From: JAKVCB01 sp963578605
GTDB lineage: Bacteria; Planctomycetota; Planctomycetia; Pirellulales; Lacipirellulaceae
DNA: 64,000 nt
NCBI GenBank assembly: GCA_963578605.1
Contig: CAUZEA010000002.1
Coordinates: 1 to 64,000 of the forward strand
Reading direction: 5' to 3'
Positions 26,429 to 35,295 of this stretch are shown in pieces (positions within the stretch are counted from its first letter, which is position 1; the number at the start of each line of letters is the position of its first letter). The translations under genes were made by a program, and so were the position numbers. Below the pieces are notes generated by a model that ran no database searches, was not told the origin of the DNA, and worked only from the letters and a program-made list of their open reading frames with translations.

Positions 26429-27339
26429 GCAGTTCGTTTACGGCGTGTTGCCAAAAATCTGGAAAGTACCAGGTCGAGAGGCTGGTCGGTATACACCTGC
26501 AGGTAATCAGCTTGCTGGCTGCGACAACCGCTGCGGACATGGTTCAGGAACGTGTCGACTTCAGCCCGATACGCCTTGCGGAGATTCTGTGGCTCGGTAA
26601 GCACATTGCCTAGATCTTCGAAACCCTTGAACATGGTGGTTTGGCGAAACGGGAACTCAACTTCGGCGCGGTCAAGAATATGGAGCACGATCACATCGTG
26701 GCGGCAGTGGCGAAAGTGCTTCAAGCCCGTGAGCATTTTATCCACATCGTCAAAGAGATCACTGATCACGATAACGATTCCACGGCGCGTGAGACGCTCG
26801 GCCAGGTCATGAAAGATCGGACCCGTCCGTGTTTTTTGATCCGGCACGACGTCCCGGATCGTCTGCAACAACTTTTTGAGCTGGCTTGGATTGCTGTTCG
26901 GTCGAATGAAGTTTCGGACCGTGTTGTCGAATGTGACCAGGCCCACACTATCTCGCTGGTGTAACACCAAATAGGCAAGTGACGCGGCTACACATTGCCC
27001 ATACTCGAGCTTCGACATCGGTGCCTCGGGGCTTTGATATCGCATACTCTCGCTAACATCCAAAAGCAGATAGCTGATAAGGTTTGTCTCTTCTTCGTAC
27101 TGCTTGAGGTAAACCTTGTCGGTTTTTCCAAACACTTTCCAGTCAACGTAGCGAAGGTCATCGCCGGGGGTATATTCGCGATGCTCGGCGAACTCGACCG
27201 AAAAACCATGAAAGGGACTGCGATGCAATCCAGCGACGTAGCCTTCGACGACCCGTCGGGCGCGGAGTTCCAGCCCTTGGAGCCTGGCAAGCACCCGAGG
27301 GTCAAGAAAAGGCTGATCGGTGTTGGAAGCAAAAGCCAT
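26425..27339 (-). CDS. DUF58 domain-containing protein
   Basis: 304 residues, typical for short DUF58 proteins. The hallmark HREYTPGDDLRYVDWKVFGKTDKVYLKQYEEE lies near residue 55-85 (quoted in part by positions), followed by a VWA-like MIDAS DVSESM. No membrane helices, so probably cytosolic or peripheral. In this operon class DUF58 proteins are the presumed partners of the MoxR AAA+ ATPase upstream. ATG 27339 is preferred; a GTG directly before it is possible. Separated from the moxR stop by 165 bp. Confidence 0.9.
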   Translation of the reverse strand: MAFASNTDQPFLDPRVLARLQGLELRARRVVEGYVAGLHRSPFHGFSVEFAEHREYTPGDDLRYVDWKVFGKTDKVYLKQYEEETNLISYLLLDVSESMRYQSPEAPMSKLEYGQCVAASLAYLVLHQRDSVGLVTFDNTVRNFIRPNSNPSQLKKLLQTIRDVVPDQKTRTGPIFHDLAERLTRRGIVIVISDLFDDVDKMLTGLKHFRHCRHDVIVLHILDRAEVEFPFRQTTMFKGFEDLGNVLTEPQNLRKAYRAEVDTFLNHVRSGCRSQQADYLQVYTDQPLDLVLSRFLATRRKRTA

Positions 27340-27504
27340 CACTTGGGGGAATCGTTTGGAAAGGCGGCTTGAAACGGCAAAACGCTGGCAACGCGTATCG
27401 GCCTGGCACTAAAACAAGTTCGCTTTTTGACACGAACCGCCATGTTTGTTTTCCGGGCCAGTGGTCACGCGCACAGTCAACCCGAATTTTGTTGGTGAAG
27501 TCGG

Positions 27505-28524
27505 TTATCCCACAGCAGCCTGGTCATCATCGGCAACGGGAATCGTGGCAGCCAGCTGGTCGACGATATCATCTGTCGACACACCCTCGGCCTCGGCGTT
27601 GAAGTTGGTAACCAGCCGATGCCGCAGAACGGGTGCGGCTACGGCTCGAATATCGTCACTACTGACATAGTACCGTCCATGGAGAACTGCCCGGGCCTTG
27701 GCTGCCAGGATCAAGTACTGGCTTGCCCGCGGGCCTGCTCCCCAATGAACATACCGGCGCACGATATCTGGCGCATCGCGATTGTCAGTTCGCGTCCGGC
27801 GGGTGAACTGAATCGCATACCTTGCCAGATGGTCAGCGACCGGCACCCGTTTGACAATGCGGGAAAGCTCCAGAATTTGGGCGGCAGAAAGTGTCGACGT
27901 AATACTGGGAACGATATCAGCGGTGGTTCGCTTGACGATTTCCAACTCCTCTTCTTCTCCAGGATAATCAACCAGGATCATGAACATGAACCTGTCGAGT
28001 TGAGCCTCTGGCAGCGAATACGTCCCTTCTTGCTCGATAGGATTCTGCGTGGCAAGGACAAAAAAGGGCTTCGGCAGTTCGTGCCGCTGGCCGCCAACGG
28101 TGACCTGCTGTTCTTGCATTGCTTCGAGCAAGGCAGCTTGAGTTTTGGGTGGTGTCCGATTAATCTCATCGGCCAGCACGATATTGGAAAAAACCGGCCC
28201 TGGTAAAAATCGGAATTCGCGTGTGCCGGAGGCTTTGTCTTCCTGGATCACTTCGGTACCCGTAATGTCGGCTGGCATCAAATCGGGTGTAAACTGAACG
28301 CGATTAAAATCAAGTGACAGCGCATCGGCCACGGTTCGCACGAGCAACGTCTTGGCCAGTCCTGGTACCCCCACCAGCAAACCATGGCCGCCGGCAAACA
28401 GACAGATCAGCAACTGCTCAACCACCTGCTCCTGGCCGACAATCCGCTTGCCGATTTCGACAGTCATTTGGCGATACGCCTCGCTAAGTCTTTCCACCGA
28501 CTGAATGTCCTGGTTTTCGAGCAT
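27505..28524 (-). CDS. moxR: MoxR family AAA+ ATPase
   Basis: 339 residues from ATG 28524, supported by an AGGAAAG site; the frame continues upstream without MoxR similarity. Motifs: GKRIVGQEQVVEQLL, Walker A GVPGLAKT, DLMPADITGTEV, Walker B/sensor region LADEINRTPPKTQAALLEAM and sensor 1 ATQNPIEQEGTY. MoxR ATPases act as chaperones that assemble or activate VWA-domain partners, and the next three genes downstream encode such partners. First gene of the Bat-like operon, with a 164-bp gap to the PQQ-propeller gene. Confidence 0.93.
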   Translation of the reverse strand: MLENQDIQSVERLSEAYRQMTVEIGKRIVGQEQVVEQLLICLFAGGHGLLVGVPGLAKTLLVRTVADALSLDFNRVQFTPDLMPADITGTEVIQEDKASGTREFRFLPGPVFSNIVLADEINRTPPKTQAALLEAMQEQQVTVGGQRHELPKPFFVLATQNPIEQEGTYSLPEAQLDRFMFMILVDYPGEEEELEIVKRTTADIVPSITSTLSAAQILELSRIVKRVPVADHLARYAIQFTRRTRTDNRDAPDIVRRYVHWGAGPRASQYLILAAKARAVLHGRYYVSSDDIRAVAAPVLRHRLVTNFNAEAEGVSTDDIVDQLAATIPVADDDQAAVG

Positions 28525-28688
28525 CGTATACTTTCCTGGAATCGTTGGCTGTGTTCTTGGGAGCGTTAACGGGTATCGTTTCTTGTGGTAGGTATCTGCA
28601 ACAGCCGGCCGAGGGAAGGCTGGCTCCAGGAAGCCATCAAAAAACAGCGTTCCGGTTCCAACAGGCAAACGTTGGTGGCATGCCGAAT

Positions 28689-31178
28689 TCAATGAACTGC
28701 ATCGGTTCTTTGCCCTGGGGGGCCGAAGGAACTCAATTTGGGCGTGTTTGTAGTCAGCCGACGGTTGTGTGGTAAAACAAGCTTGAACTTTTCGGGGAAA
28801 TTAGATTGCTGGACGACAGCCGAATTATCCGGCGCAAACGTCTGCTCGACTTGACCTGTGAGCGGTGAGTTCCCGGTTTCTGAATTCCCTTCCGCAGGTC
28901 CGTTTTGTTCTTGGCGCCGCGGGCCCAGCGCATTGAGGTCATCGGGACCGGCGAGCAAGAGGATACCCCCAGCTACCACCAGGTTGGCCCCCTCGGAATC
29001 AAGGTGCGTCAGATCGATTGGGGCTCGTGTCTGAGCTCCTGTTAGCGCATCGAGTCGATAGATTTGATCGCGGGTTGGCCAAAGGATTTCGCTGCCTGCG
29101 ATGACTCCTCGGCCCAAGCCACGGATACCGGCCATCGTACTCTCTGGCCAAACGAAGTTTACGCGGCCTGTTTGCAAATCAAGGGACCAGACACGATCGC
29201 CCGTGGCGACGACCGCTCCGTGAACGATTCCCAACAAATGCGTTACATCGTCTGGTTTGTCGGTGACCCACGCTGGTTTTCCCGTGGTTGCGTCAATCGC
29301 GAAAATGAGTCTGGTGTCGGCTGGAGCAACAACGACCATTCCGGAATCATAAACACATGGCGAAATTTCGCGCCGCACGTTCCCGGCAAGCCGATCGACT
29401 GGTAACTTCGTGGCACGATCGTAGCGTCGCAGCCAGCGAATCTGACCATCGTCAGCCGAGAGAGCCGCCACCACTCCCAAATTGGTGTTGTAAAATATCG
29501 TGTCGCCAACGAGCGTGAGCAAACCATGCGTAATTTCTGCCCCCCGCCCACTGGCAAACGTATCGGCACTGCAGATTTGGGTTCGCCAACACCGCTGCCC
29601 GCTCCTGGCATCAAAACAGGTAACGTAGGCTCGAGGTTTAACATCGTTTTGCCGCATCGCGATAAAGACATTTCGAGCATTGCATACAGGTGCACCCTCG
29701 AATGACCAGGAGTTGTCATCGGGTGTAACCTTGAAGACGAGCAAGCCCTCGCGATGACGGTCAATTCCAACCAGGGCATGCCCGGCGGGAGCCGCGTCGC
29801 GAGATCGCCGATCCAAAGTCTGACTGGTGATCGCGTCGCCGATGCGGGCATAGATGCGACCGTCGTATTCGGTCATCGTGTGATGGCTAACACCGACTAC
29901 AACCCTCGTTGCATTTGGACGAATAACGGCAGAGTCAGCGGATGGGTGCTCTTGTTGATATAAGACCCCGTCACTCGTGATGGCGGGTTCACCTGTAGCC
30001 AGGTCAGCAGCCTGAATCTTTCGCAAAGTGTTGTACAAGACCAGGTCATCCACAACGAGAGGATGGCAGCGGAGTGGGCGGTCTGGGTGGCGTTGCCCGG
30101 CGGTGACGGTGTGACGAACCTTGCTGGAGGAGGCATAGTAGCTGACGGGCTCGTTCCAGGCGGGAAGATTGACGGTTGGCGCTCTGGGGGCACCGCCCTG
30201 CCGATCGAAGCTGCCAGCAAAGGTGTGCCAGCCGTTCGACCCAACGGGATTGGGCCACGCGGCCGCCCCCTCCAGAATGCGGTCGAGGGCACTCACCAGC
30301 GACTGGCGTTTACCACCAAGCTGGCCGGTGGTTTGGGGATGTTGAAGGCGCAAGAAGCTCGCTTCCCACTTGGCACGCTGCAAATTTCCTTCACGCGCCG
30401 CAACGAGTGCCAATCTTGCCTGAACCTCAGCCGGGGAAAGATCGGTATCGGGGTAAGCCAGCCAGTCCCACGAGGATCGCCGCTCGTTCCAAATACGATT
30501 GATTTCGGCCTGATGCTGCCGCAAATCCAGGCCCCCCAGCGCAATCCAAGGGGGCTGGCCACCTGGCGAGGAAAGCGCAGGACTGATTCTCTGCCAGTGG
30601 AACCGGGCGGCGGCATAGTCTGCTTTTTCCAGTGCCAGTTCGCCGAGTGCCAGCAATGCGTCGTCGCCCCACGAGCTACAAAAGGTTTCGTCGACAACCC
30701 GGGCCAACAAAGCCTGATCCCGCGTTTCTACTCCTTGACGAAACCACGCTTCGGCAATGGTATCGACCCGGCTGCGATAAATATCCAAAGCCGCAGGTGG
30801 CAGCTGAGCAATTTTCAGGTGACAGTAATCACGCAGGTTCATGAAGCGGCCAGCTGCAACTTCCACGACTCCCGTGTTTTGTACTTCCATCAGTTGCGAC
30901 AACGTATCGAGCACCTCATCCCACTGCTGATCTTGAACCAGGGCTGGAACATGCTCCAGTCGGGTCTGAATTGTGCTGGCAACCGTATCGATTTGCGCCT
31001 CGGTAAGTTCAATCGACGAGGCTCCTGGAGTGACGAGAAATCGAGGTCCGAGGCCACCTCGAAAGATAAGTTGGGCAGGCGCCGGTGGGAGACAGCAAGC
31101 CCACACCGTGATCCAGAAAAGGCTGGCGGTCCGCAGACCGAAAGACGGGCAGGAAAGCCAACGACGATTCATACACAT
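28689..31178 (-). CDS. Exported PQQ-like beta-propeller repeat protein
   Basis: About 829 residues from ATG 31178, preceded by GGGAAGGGAG. A signal peptide (ASLFWITVWACCLPPAPAQ) is followed by a helical TPR-like region (VPALVQDQQWDEVLDTLSQL..., ALGELALEKADYAAARFHWQRI) and then from about residue 400 a propeller of PQQ/WD-type blades: VTCFDARSGQRCWRT, VAALSADDGQIRWLRRY, IFAIDATTGKPAWVT, VWSLDLQTGRVNFVW, IYRLDALTGAQT. Each blade has the A-x-D/S-x-x-T-G-x-x-x-W pattern. Probably a periplasmic scaffold rather than a dehydrogenase, as no catalytic PQQ site is seen. Confidence 0.88.
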   Translation of the reverse strand: MCMNRRWLSCPSFGLRTASLFWITVWACCLPPAPAQLIFRGGLGPRFLVTPGASSIELTEAQIDTVASTIQTRLEHVPALVQDQQWDEVLDTLSQLMEVQNTGVVEVAAGRFMNLRDYCHLKIAQLPPAALDIYRSRVDTIAEAWFRQGVETRDQALLARVVDETFCSSWGDDALLALGELALEKADYAAARFHWQRISPALSSPGGQPPWIALGGLDLRQHQAEINRIWNERRSSWDWLAYPDTDLSPAEVQARLALVAAREGNLQRAKWEASFLRLQHPQTTGQLGGKRQSLVSALDRILEGAAAWPNPVGSNGWHTFAGSFDRQGGAPRAPTVNLPAWNEPVSYYASSSKVRHTVTAGQRHPDRPLRCHPLVVDDLVLYNTLRKIQAADLATGEPAITSDGVLYQQEHPSADSAVIRPNATRVVVGVSHHTMTEYDGRIYARIGDAITSQTLDRRSRDAAPAGHALVGIDRHREGLLVFKVTPDDNSWSFEGAPVCNARNVFIAMRQNDVKPRAYVTCFDARSGQRCWRTQICSADTFASGRGAEITHGLLTLVGDTIFYNTNLGVVAALSADDGQIRWLRRYDRATKLPVDRLAGNVRREISPCVYDSGMVVVAPADTRLIFAIDATTGKPAWVTDKPDDVTHLLGIVHGAVVATGDRVWSLDLQTGRVNFVWPESTMAGIRGLGRGVIAGSEILWPTRDQIYRLDALTGAQTRAPIDLTHLDSEGANLVVAGGILLLAGPDDLNALGPRRQEQNGPAEGNSETGNSPLTGQVEQTFAPDNSAVVQQSNFPEKFKLVLPHNRRLTTNTPKLSSFGPPGQRTDAVH

Positions 31179-31326
31179 TGTGCCGTATGCTCCCTTCCCT
31201 CTGAGCCTGGCGGTAGAGGATTTCGTCCTCAATCGATCCCCCTCCATGAATGCTGTTATTATAGGGGCGCTGCGAACCGGGGCAAAGTTGGGGACAAGAG
31301 AATTCAAACCATACTGCCGCGGGATC

Positions 31327-31509
31327 TCAACGGCCGCCCGCATACCGCTGCAGGAGATGACCGAGCGAAAAGAGGCAAATCGCCATCACAAGAAAACCGA
31401 GCATCTGCCCAAGCGAAATCGAGTGATTAAGCTCGGCAATGATTGCCAAAGGGGGCACTGTGAGCCCGGCCAGTTGCAAGAGGCGCGCTAGAGATGCCAT
31501 GCGGGCCAC
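31327..31509 (-). CDS. Small two-helix membrane protein
   Basis: About 60 residues; GTG 31509 has AAAGGGTG 5 nt upstream, ATG 31500 is the alternative. The sequence MASLARLLQLAGLTVPPLAI, an Asn/His turn, then GQMLGFLVMAICLFSLGHLL predicts two membrane helices and an Arg-containing tail. It is short, but the ribosome-binding site, codon use and tight spacing behind the respiratory-array genes support it, and I recall similar planctomycete proteins. Function unknown. Confidence 0.65.
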   Translation of the reverse strand: MARMASLARLLQLAGLTVPPLAIIAELNHSISLGQMLGFLVMAICLFSLGHLLQRYAGGR

Positions 31510-31589
31510 GTTAACACCCTTTGCGGCATCGAGCAAGGAGGGAAAGAACCAGTCACCACCAGAGGCAAGACTGCCTGCTGCCGTGTTGA

Positions 31590-31892
31590 TTAAGAGTCGG
31601 GTTGAGAGTCGCTGGTCTGTGCTTTGCGCAAGGAATAGTAGGCAAAACTGCCAAATGTGCCCAAAATCAGAAACGGCATCGACATCATGAAAAGGATGCT
31701 GTAATAGAAGCCGGCGGCATAGCTTTGCTGCGCCAAGTCGCCATGTTCCAGGCCGGCCTTGCAGGTGGGACAAGCCGAAGCAACATTGGCCAGCACAACG
31801 AGTGCGCCAATGGCCAAGCACATGATCCCGATCGTGAGCACCCAGTCTTTCAACCGACACTGCCGTTTGATTTGGTATTGTTTTTTAGTCAC
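31590..31892 (-). CDS. Small membrane protein with CPTCK motif
   Basis: 100 residues from GTG 31892. Helix 1 (VLTIGIMCLAIGALVVLANVA) runs into ACPTCKAGLEHGD, then helix 2 (GFYYSILFMMSMPFLILGTF). The Cys-x-x-Cys facing the outer side of the membrane next to the SCO and DUF420 genes suggests copper handling or thiol-redox work in oxidase assembly. That function is inference. The frame is open further upstream, but that part has no membrane or family similarity. Confidence 0.65.
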   Translation of the reverse strand: MTKKQYQIKRQCRLKDWVLTIGIMCLAIGALVVLANVASACPTCKAGLEHGDLAQQSYAAGFYYSILFMMSMPFLILGTFGSFAYYSLRKAQTSDSQPDS

Positions 31893-31987
31893 GGCATCGA
31901 CCCGTTCAATGGTTTTCGAGTATATCCTGCCCTGGAATCGAGCCGCCAGGCTGACAACGACGCCCGCAGGCCTTATGCAAGTATAGA

Positions 31988-32494
31988 TTACGGCGGCCCC
32001 GCTGGCCAGAGCTGGTAAAGCATCAAATAGACCACCACACCGGTAACCGATACATAGAGCCAAATTGGAAACGTCCAACGGGCCAGTTTGCGATGTTTGG
32101 CCCGAAATCGGGCCTCGGACGGGCCCGCCGAGCGGCCCTCTTGCGAGCCGCCACTGCAACAACCGGTCGCCCGGAAACCGAAATAGATCGTCACAATGGC
32201 AAGGAAAGGGACAGTCACCGCCAGAATCACATGGGAAGCCAAAATGATGAGATAAACAACCCGTATGGGTCCCGGGTGGGTAAACCGGACACTGCCAACC
32301 TGGAAGTGGTACCAAAGATAGCAGGCCAGAAATGCTATCGAGACACCAAAGGCGAGCAGCATGACCGTCTTGTGTGCCTGCTCGCGACGTTTTTTGATGA
32401 GCACCAGCCCGACCACCAATAAAACGGCCGCAATCGCATTAAGCGTCGCGTTGACGTGTACCAGCGGATGACCGGCAAGCAGGGCAGGAAACAT
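31988..32494 (-). CDS. DUF420 membrane protein (oxidase-assembly-type)
   Basis: 168 residues with four predicted membrane helices: ATLNAIAAVLLVVGLVLI, TVMLLAFGVSIAFLACYLWY, VYLIILASHVILAVTVPFLAI and a C-terminal helix (FPIWLYVSVTGVVVYLML). Conserved His residues (HPLVHVNATLN near the start, YLWYHF, ILASHV, AKHRKLARWTFPIWLY) match DUF420, a family that includes the CtaM-type cytochrome oxidase maturation factors. It lies 2 bp after the SCO gene. Confidence 0.85.
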   Translation of the reverse strand: MFPALLAGHPLVHVNATLNAIAAVLLVVGLVLIKKRREQAHKTVMLLAFGVSIAFLACYLWYHFQVGSVRFTHPGPIRVVYLIILASHVILAVTVPFLAIVTIYFGFRATGCCSGGSQEGRSAGPSEARFRAKHRKLARWTFPIWLYVSVTGVVVYLMLYQLWPAGPP

Positions 32495-32496
32495 GA

Positions 32497-33246
32497 TCAG
32501 GGTCTCTCTGAATCGTCCTGGTTCGTGGCCACGGCATCTTGGCTATCGGTTTCCTGAGGGTTGCCGCCAGCTTTGTCATCTGCCGTACTAGCCGGGTCTT
32601 CTGCGAGACATTTCATCAATAACTTCTTCAACCGCTCAACGTCACTTTTACGTGTGGCATCGAACATCCCACGGATCTTTTCTTCTTTGCCAAACACAAC
32701 GGCGAAATCCCTGTGCCCCCGCCGGAACACTGGCAACTTCATACCCAAGCCAATCTGCTTGATGTAATCGAGTTCACCACGACAAAACAACCAGCGTGCA
32801 GGATCGGCTTCCCAGCGGTCCGCGTAATTTTGGAGTGCCTCGAGGGTATCGGTATCAGGATCACACGTGACGCTCACCCAGACCACATCCTTCAACTCCA
32901 AAAGATTGTGCAAGAGCTTGATATTCTGGTTGAGCCGGATGCAGTTGCCCGGGCAAGTGGTAAAGAAATAGGTGACAACCCAGACTCTGCCTTTCATGTC
33001 GAGTGACCGGAATGGTTTACCACTACGTTCGGTCAGTTCAAACTCGGTAATTGGCGGATATTCGACATGCTCCTGAATGGCTTGCTGCCGTTGGGCCTGG
33101 GCCTTCCGGACCTGCCACAACTTGAACACTCCGTACAAGCCAACCAGCAAGATGATGCCGGCCAGGACAAAGGGAATCTTCGTACGTGTATCGACGGCCT
33201 GATTGGCTGGCGTTCTGGTTGGTGAATCTGGTTCTGACCGGTTCAC
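32497..33246 (-). CDS. SCO1/SenC family copper chaperone
   Basis: 249 residues from GTG 33246, which overlaps the TGA of the upstream permease (GTGA). One N-terminal membrane helix (IPFVLAGIILLVGLYGVFKLW) anchors a thioredoxin-like domain with the copper-binding CPGNC at about residue 110 and the surrounding WVVTYFFTTCPGNCIRLNQN. The distal copper-ligand His is less clear; RGHRDFAVVFGKEEKI occupies the expected place. SCO proteins deliver copper to the CuA site of CoxB, encoded upstream in the same array. A Glu/Asp/Ser-rich C-terminal tail is extra. Confidence 0.87.
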   Translation of the reverse strand: MNRSEPDSPTRTPANQAVDTRTKIPFVLAGIILLVGLYGVFKLWQVRKAQAQRQQAIQEHVEYPPITEFELTERSGKPFRSLDMKGRVWVVTYFFTTCPGNCIRLNQNIKLLHNLLELKDVVWVSVTCDPDTDTLEALQNYADRWEADPARWLFCRGELDYIKQIGLGMKLPVFRRGHRDFAVVFGKEEKIRGMFDATRKSDVERLKKLLMKCLAEDPASTADDKAGGNPQETDSQDAVATNQDDSERP

Positions 33247-34037
33247 AACAAGTCTCCAGTGGTACGAGTCCTGGCGATTTGGCAAGCAACCCCTGTCGTC
33301 AGCAGGGCAAACAGCAGAGTAATCATCCAGGAAAAAGTGAGCGTCGGTCCCGCGGCCACGTGTTCTGTTAAATAATATCGCAATCCTGTTACACCATAGG
33401 TCAATGGGTTGAAGGCAACCACCCAGGAAAGCCAGTCACCGCTGGCTGAGGGGAAAAATGCCCCCGAGAGGAGCCACATGGGAAACAGCAAGCAACTCAT
33501 GATCGCGTGGTATCCCTGTACCGAATTCATGCGCCAGGCCAGGATGAAGCCCAGGGAGGTGAGGGCCAGTGCCACGACGGACATGAAGACGATTGCCAAC
33601 AGCAGGTTGGACCAGGAAGGACTCACGTCGGTTACGAACAGCCAACCGAGCAAAAGAAAAACGAGTCCCTGGAGCATCGCAATTGTGGTTCCCCCGAGAA
33701 CTTTGCCCAGCACCATGGCCCACCGCGGGACGGGAGCCACCAACACCCCTTGCAAGAAACCTTCGCGGCGATCCTCGATGATCGAAATCGTGGAAAAAAT
33801 GGCGGTGAACAACAAAATCATCACCAACACACCTGGGAAAAAATGCGTGTACTCCAAGCCACTGGGTGCAAAACCTTCGCTGAACAACAGCCAGAAAATA
33901 ATCGGCTGACCGAGCGCGCCAAAGACACGTTTGGATTCTCGAAAGAAGCGGACCAGTTCCCGGCTGGCCAGCGAAAACACCACGGGCCAGGCGGCAACCC
34001 CTGCTGCAGGAGAACTCGGGTTAGTTGCTGTCGCCAT
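33243..34037 (-). CDS. ABC-2 type transporter permease
   Basis: 264 residues with six predicted helices, including GVLVMILLFTAIFSTISII, MVLGKVLGGTTIAMLQGLVFLLLGWLF, LLLAIVFMSVVALALTSLGFIL and a C-terminal helix. EDRREGFLQGVLVAPV before helix 3 is the characteristic ABC-2 permease cytoplasmic motif. ATG 34037 overlaps the end of the ATPase gene by 17 bp, and the stop overlaps the SCO start. Substrate is unknown; its place within the oxidase array suggests a part in metal, heme or protein export, which is inference. Confidence 0.88.
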   Translation of the reverse strand: MATATNPSSPAAGVAAWPVVFSLASRELVRFFRESKRVFGALGQPIIFWLLFSEGFAPSGLEYTHFFPGVLVMILLFTAIFSTISIIEDRREGFLQGVLVAPVPRWAMVLGKVLGGTTIAMLQGLVFLLLGWLFVTDVSPSWSNLLLAIVFMSVVALALTSLGFILAWRMNSVQGYHAIMSCLLFPMWLLSGAFFPSASGDWLSWVVAFNPLTYGVTGLRYYLTEHVAAGPTLTFSWMITLLFALLTTGVACQIARTRTTGDLL

Positions 34038-34965
34038 TATCTTTCCAAAATTGATGTCCTGTGCGGTCAATAAAGACATCTTCCAGTGTTGGCTTGCCGA
34101 TGGTGATCGCATCGATCTCTTGACCGAAAGACTCAACAAGCCGAGGGACCCATTCGTGCCCTTGGGGTTGCTCGAGCCTTACCGTGCCATCAACAACCGA
34201 AACATCGCAATCGAACTGCTGGGAAATCGCCGAGCAGAGCTGCTTGGGTGCGGTGGTCTTGATGGTAATCGCGTCTCCCCCCACCGACGCCTGCAAGGTT
34301 GCAGGTGCATCGAGCGCAACCAGTTCACCGTTGTGCATGATACCAATGCGGTCGGCCCTCTCAGCCTCGTCCAACAGATGGGTCGTCAACACGACCGTCA
34401 CCCCATCTTCCTGCCGAATCTGTTCCAGGTAATGCCAAACATCGCTCCGCGCACCTGGATCGAGTCCCGTCGAGGGCTCATCCATCAGGAGCATCCGTGG
34501 CTGGTGAAGCATTGCTTGGGCGAGTTCCACCCGTCTCCGCAAGCCACCCGAGAGCGTCTCCACATAATCGCGGGCCCGCTCGGCCAGGCCCAGGCGGTCG
34601 AGCATGTCGCCACACCGCGTTCTCAAGGTTTCACCGCCAAGACCGTAGAGACGCCCGTGATGGCGCAGGTTTTCATTGACGGTCAATTTTCGATCGATCC
34701 CCGGAGATTGAAACACGACTCCCATTTGTGCCTGGGCTTTTACGGGAGCGACGCTGAGATCGTGCCCGAACACGAATACCTGGCCTTGCTGGGCCGGCAG
34801 GAGCGTGGAGAGAACACGAAACAAGGTTGTCTTGCCGCTGCCGTTGGGTCCCAGCAAGGCAAAGATTTCGCCGACTGGAACGGTGAGTGTGAGGTTGCGG
34901 ACCGCCAGCCGGTCACCGTAACGGTGGGCAAGCTTGTCAATCGATACGGCAGCGGGGCTCGACAT
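34021..34965 (-). CDS. ABC transporter ATPase (NatA/CcmA-like)
   Basis: 314 residues from ATG 34965. Walker A GPNGSGKTT, Q-loop MGVVFQSPGID, signature ETLSGGLRRRVELAQAML, Walker B MLLMDEPSTGLDP, H-loop TTH. A C-terminal domain of about 90 residues follows. It pairs with the overlapping permease gene. Confidence 0.92.
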   Translation of the reverse strand: MSSPAAVSIDKLAHRYGDRLAVRNLTLTVPVGEIFALLGPNGSGKTTLFRVLSTLLPAQQGQVFVFGHDLSVAPVKAQAQMGVVFQSPGIDRKLTVNENLRHHGRLYGLGGETLRTRCGDMLDRLGLAERARDYVETLSGGLRRRVELAQAMLHQPRMLLMDEPSTGLDPGARSDVWHYLEQIRQEDGVTVVLTTHLLDEAERADRIGIMHNGELVALDAPATLQASVGGDAITIKTTAPKQLCSAISQQFDCDVSVVDGTVRLEQPQGHEWVPRLVESFGQEIDAITIGKPTLEDVFIDRTGHQFWKDNGDSN

Positions 34966-35295
34966 GGAATTCAAACAGTTTTCCAGCAGTCCGGGTAAAA
35001 CTCTACCTGCAGAACCTGATTCGCGTGCGCCGGCCGGTCACTTCCTGGCAGGCGAACCCGTGCACCTGGCAAAGTGGCAATCTGGATGACACGCGTCACC
35101 CGATTCGACAGCTTGTCATTTGGGGGAAACTCGTCCCGCCGAAAAGACCTCGCCTGCTCGCACAATGAGCCACTACCAGGGACAAGCTGCTTCACCTTTC
35201 GCGGCTCCTTTTGAAGAGGATACCATCGGCACGATATCGAGTCGCGGTCCAGTTCGACAGGAAATTTTATCGAGCTAAATTCGGGATGGTAGCTG
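34966..35295. other. Intergenic region before the ABC pair
   Basis: 330 bp between coxD and the ABC ATPase. An open minus-strand frame runs through it but shows no family resemblance, membrane segment or ribosome-binding site. No clear promoter or terminator seen. Confidence 0.5.

Noticed and set aside
30063..31430. 455-codon plus-strand open frame opposite the PQQ-propeller gene
   Set aside because: It is antisense to a well-supported exported propeller gene and shows no family resemblance, signal peptide or ribosome-binding site.
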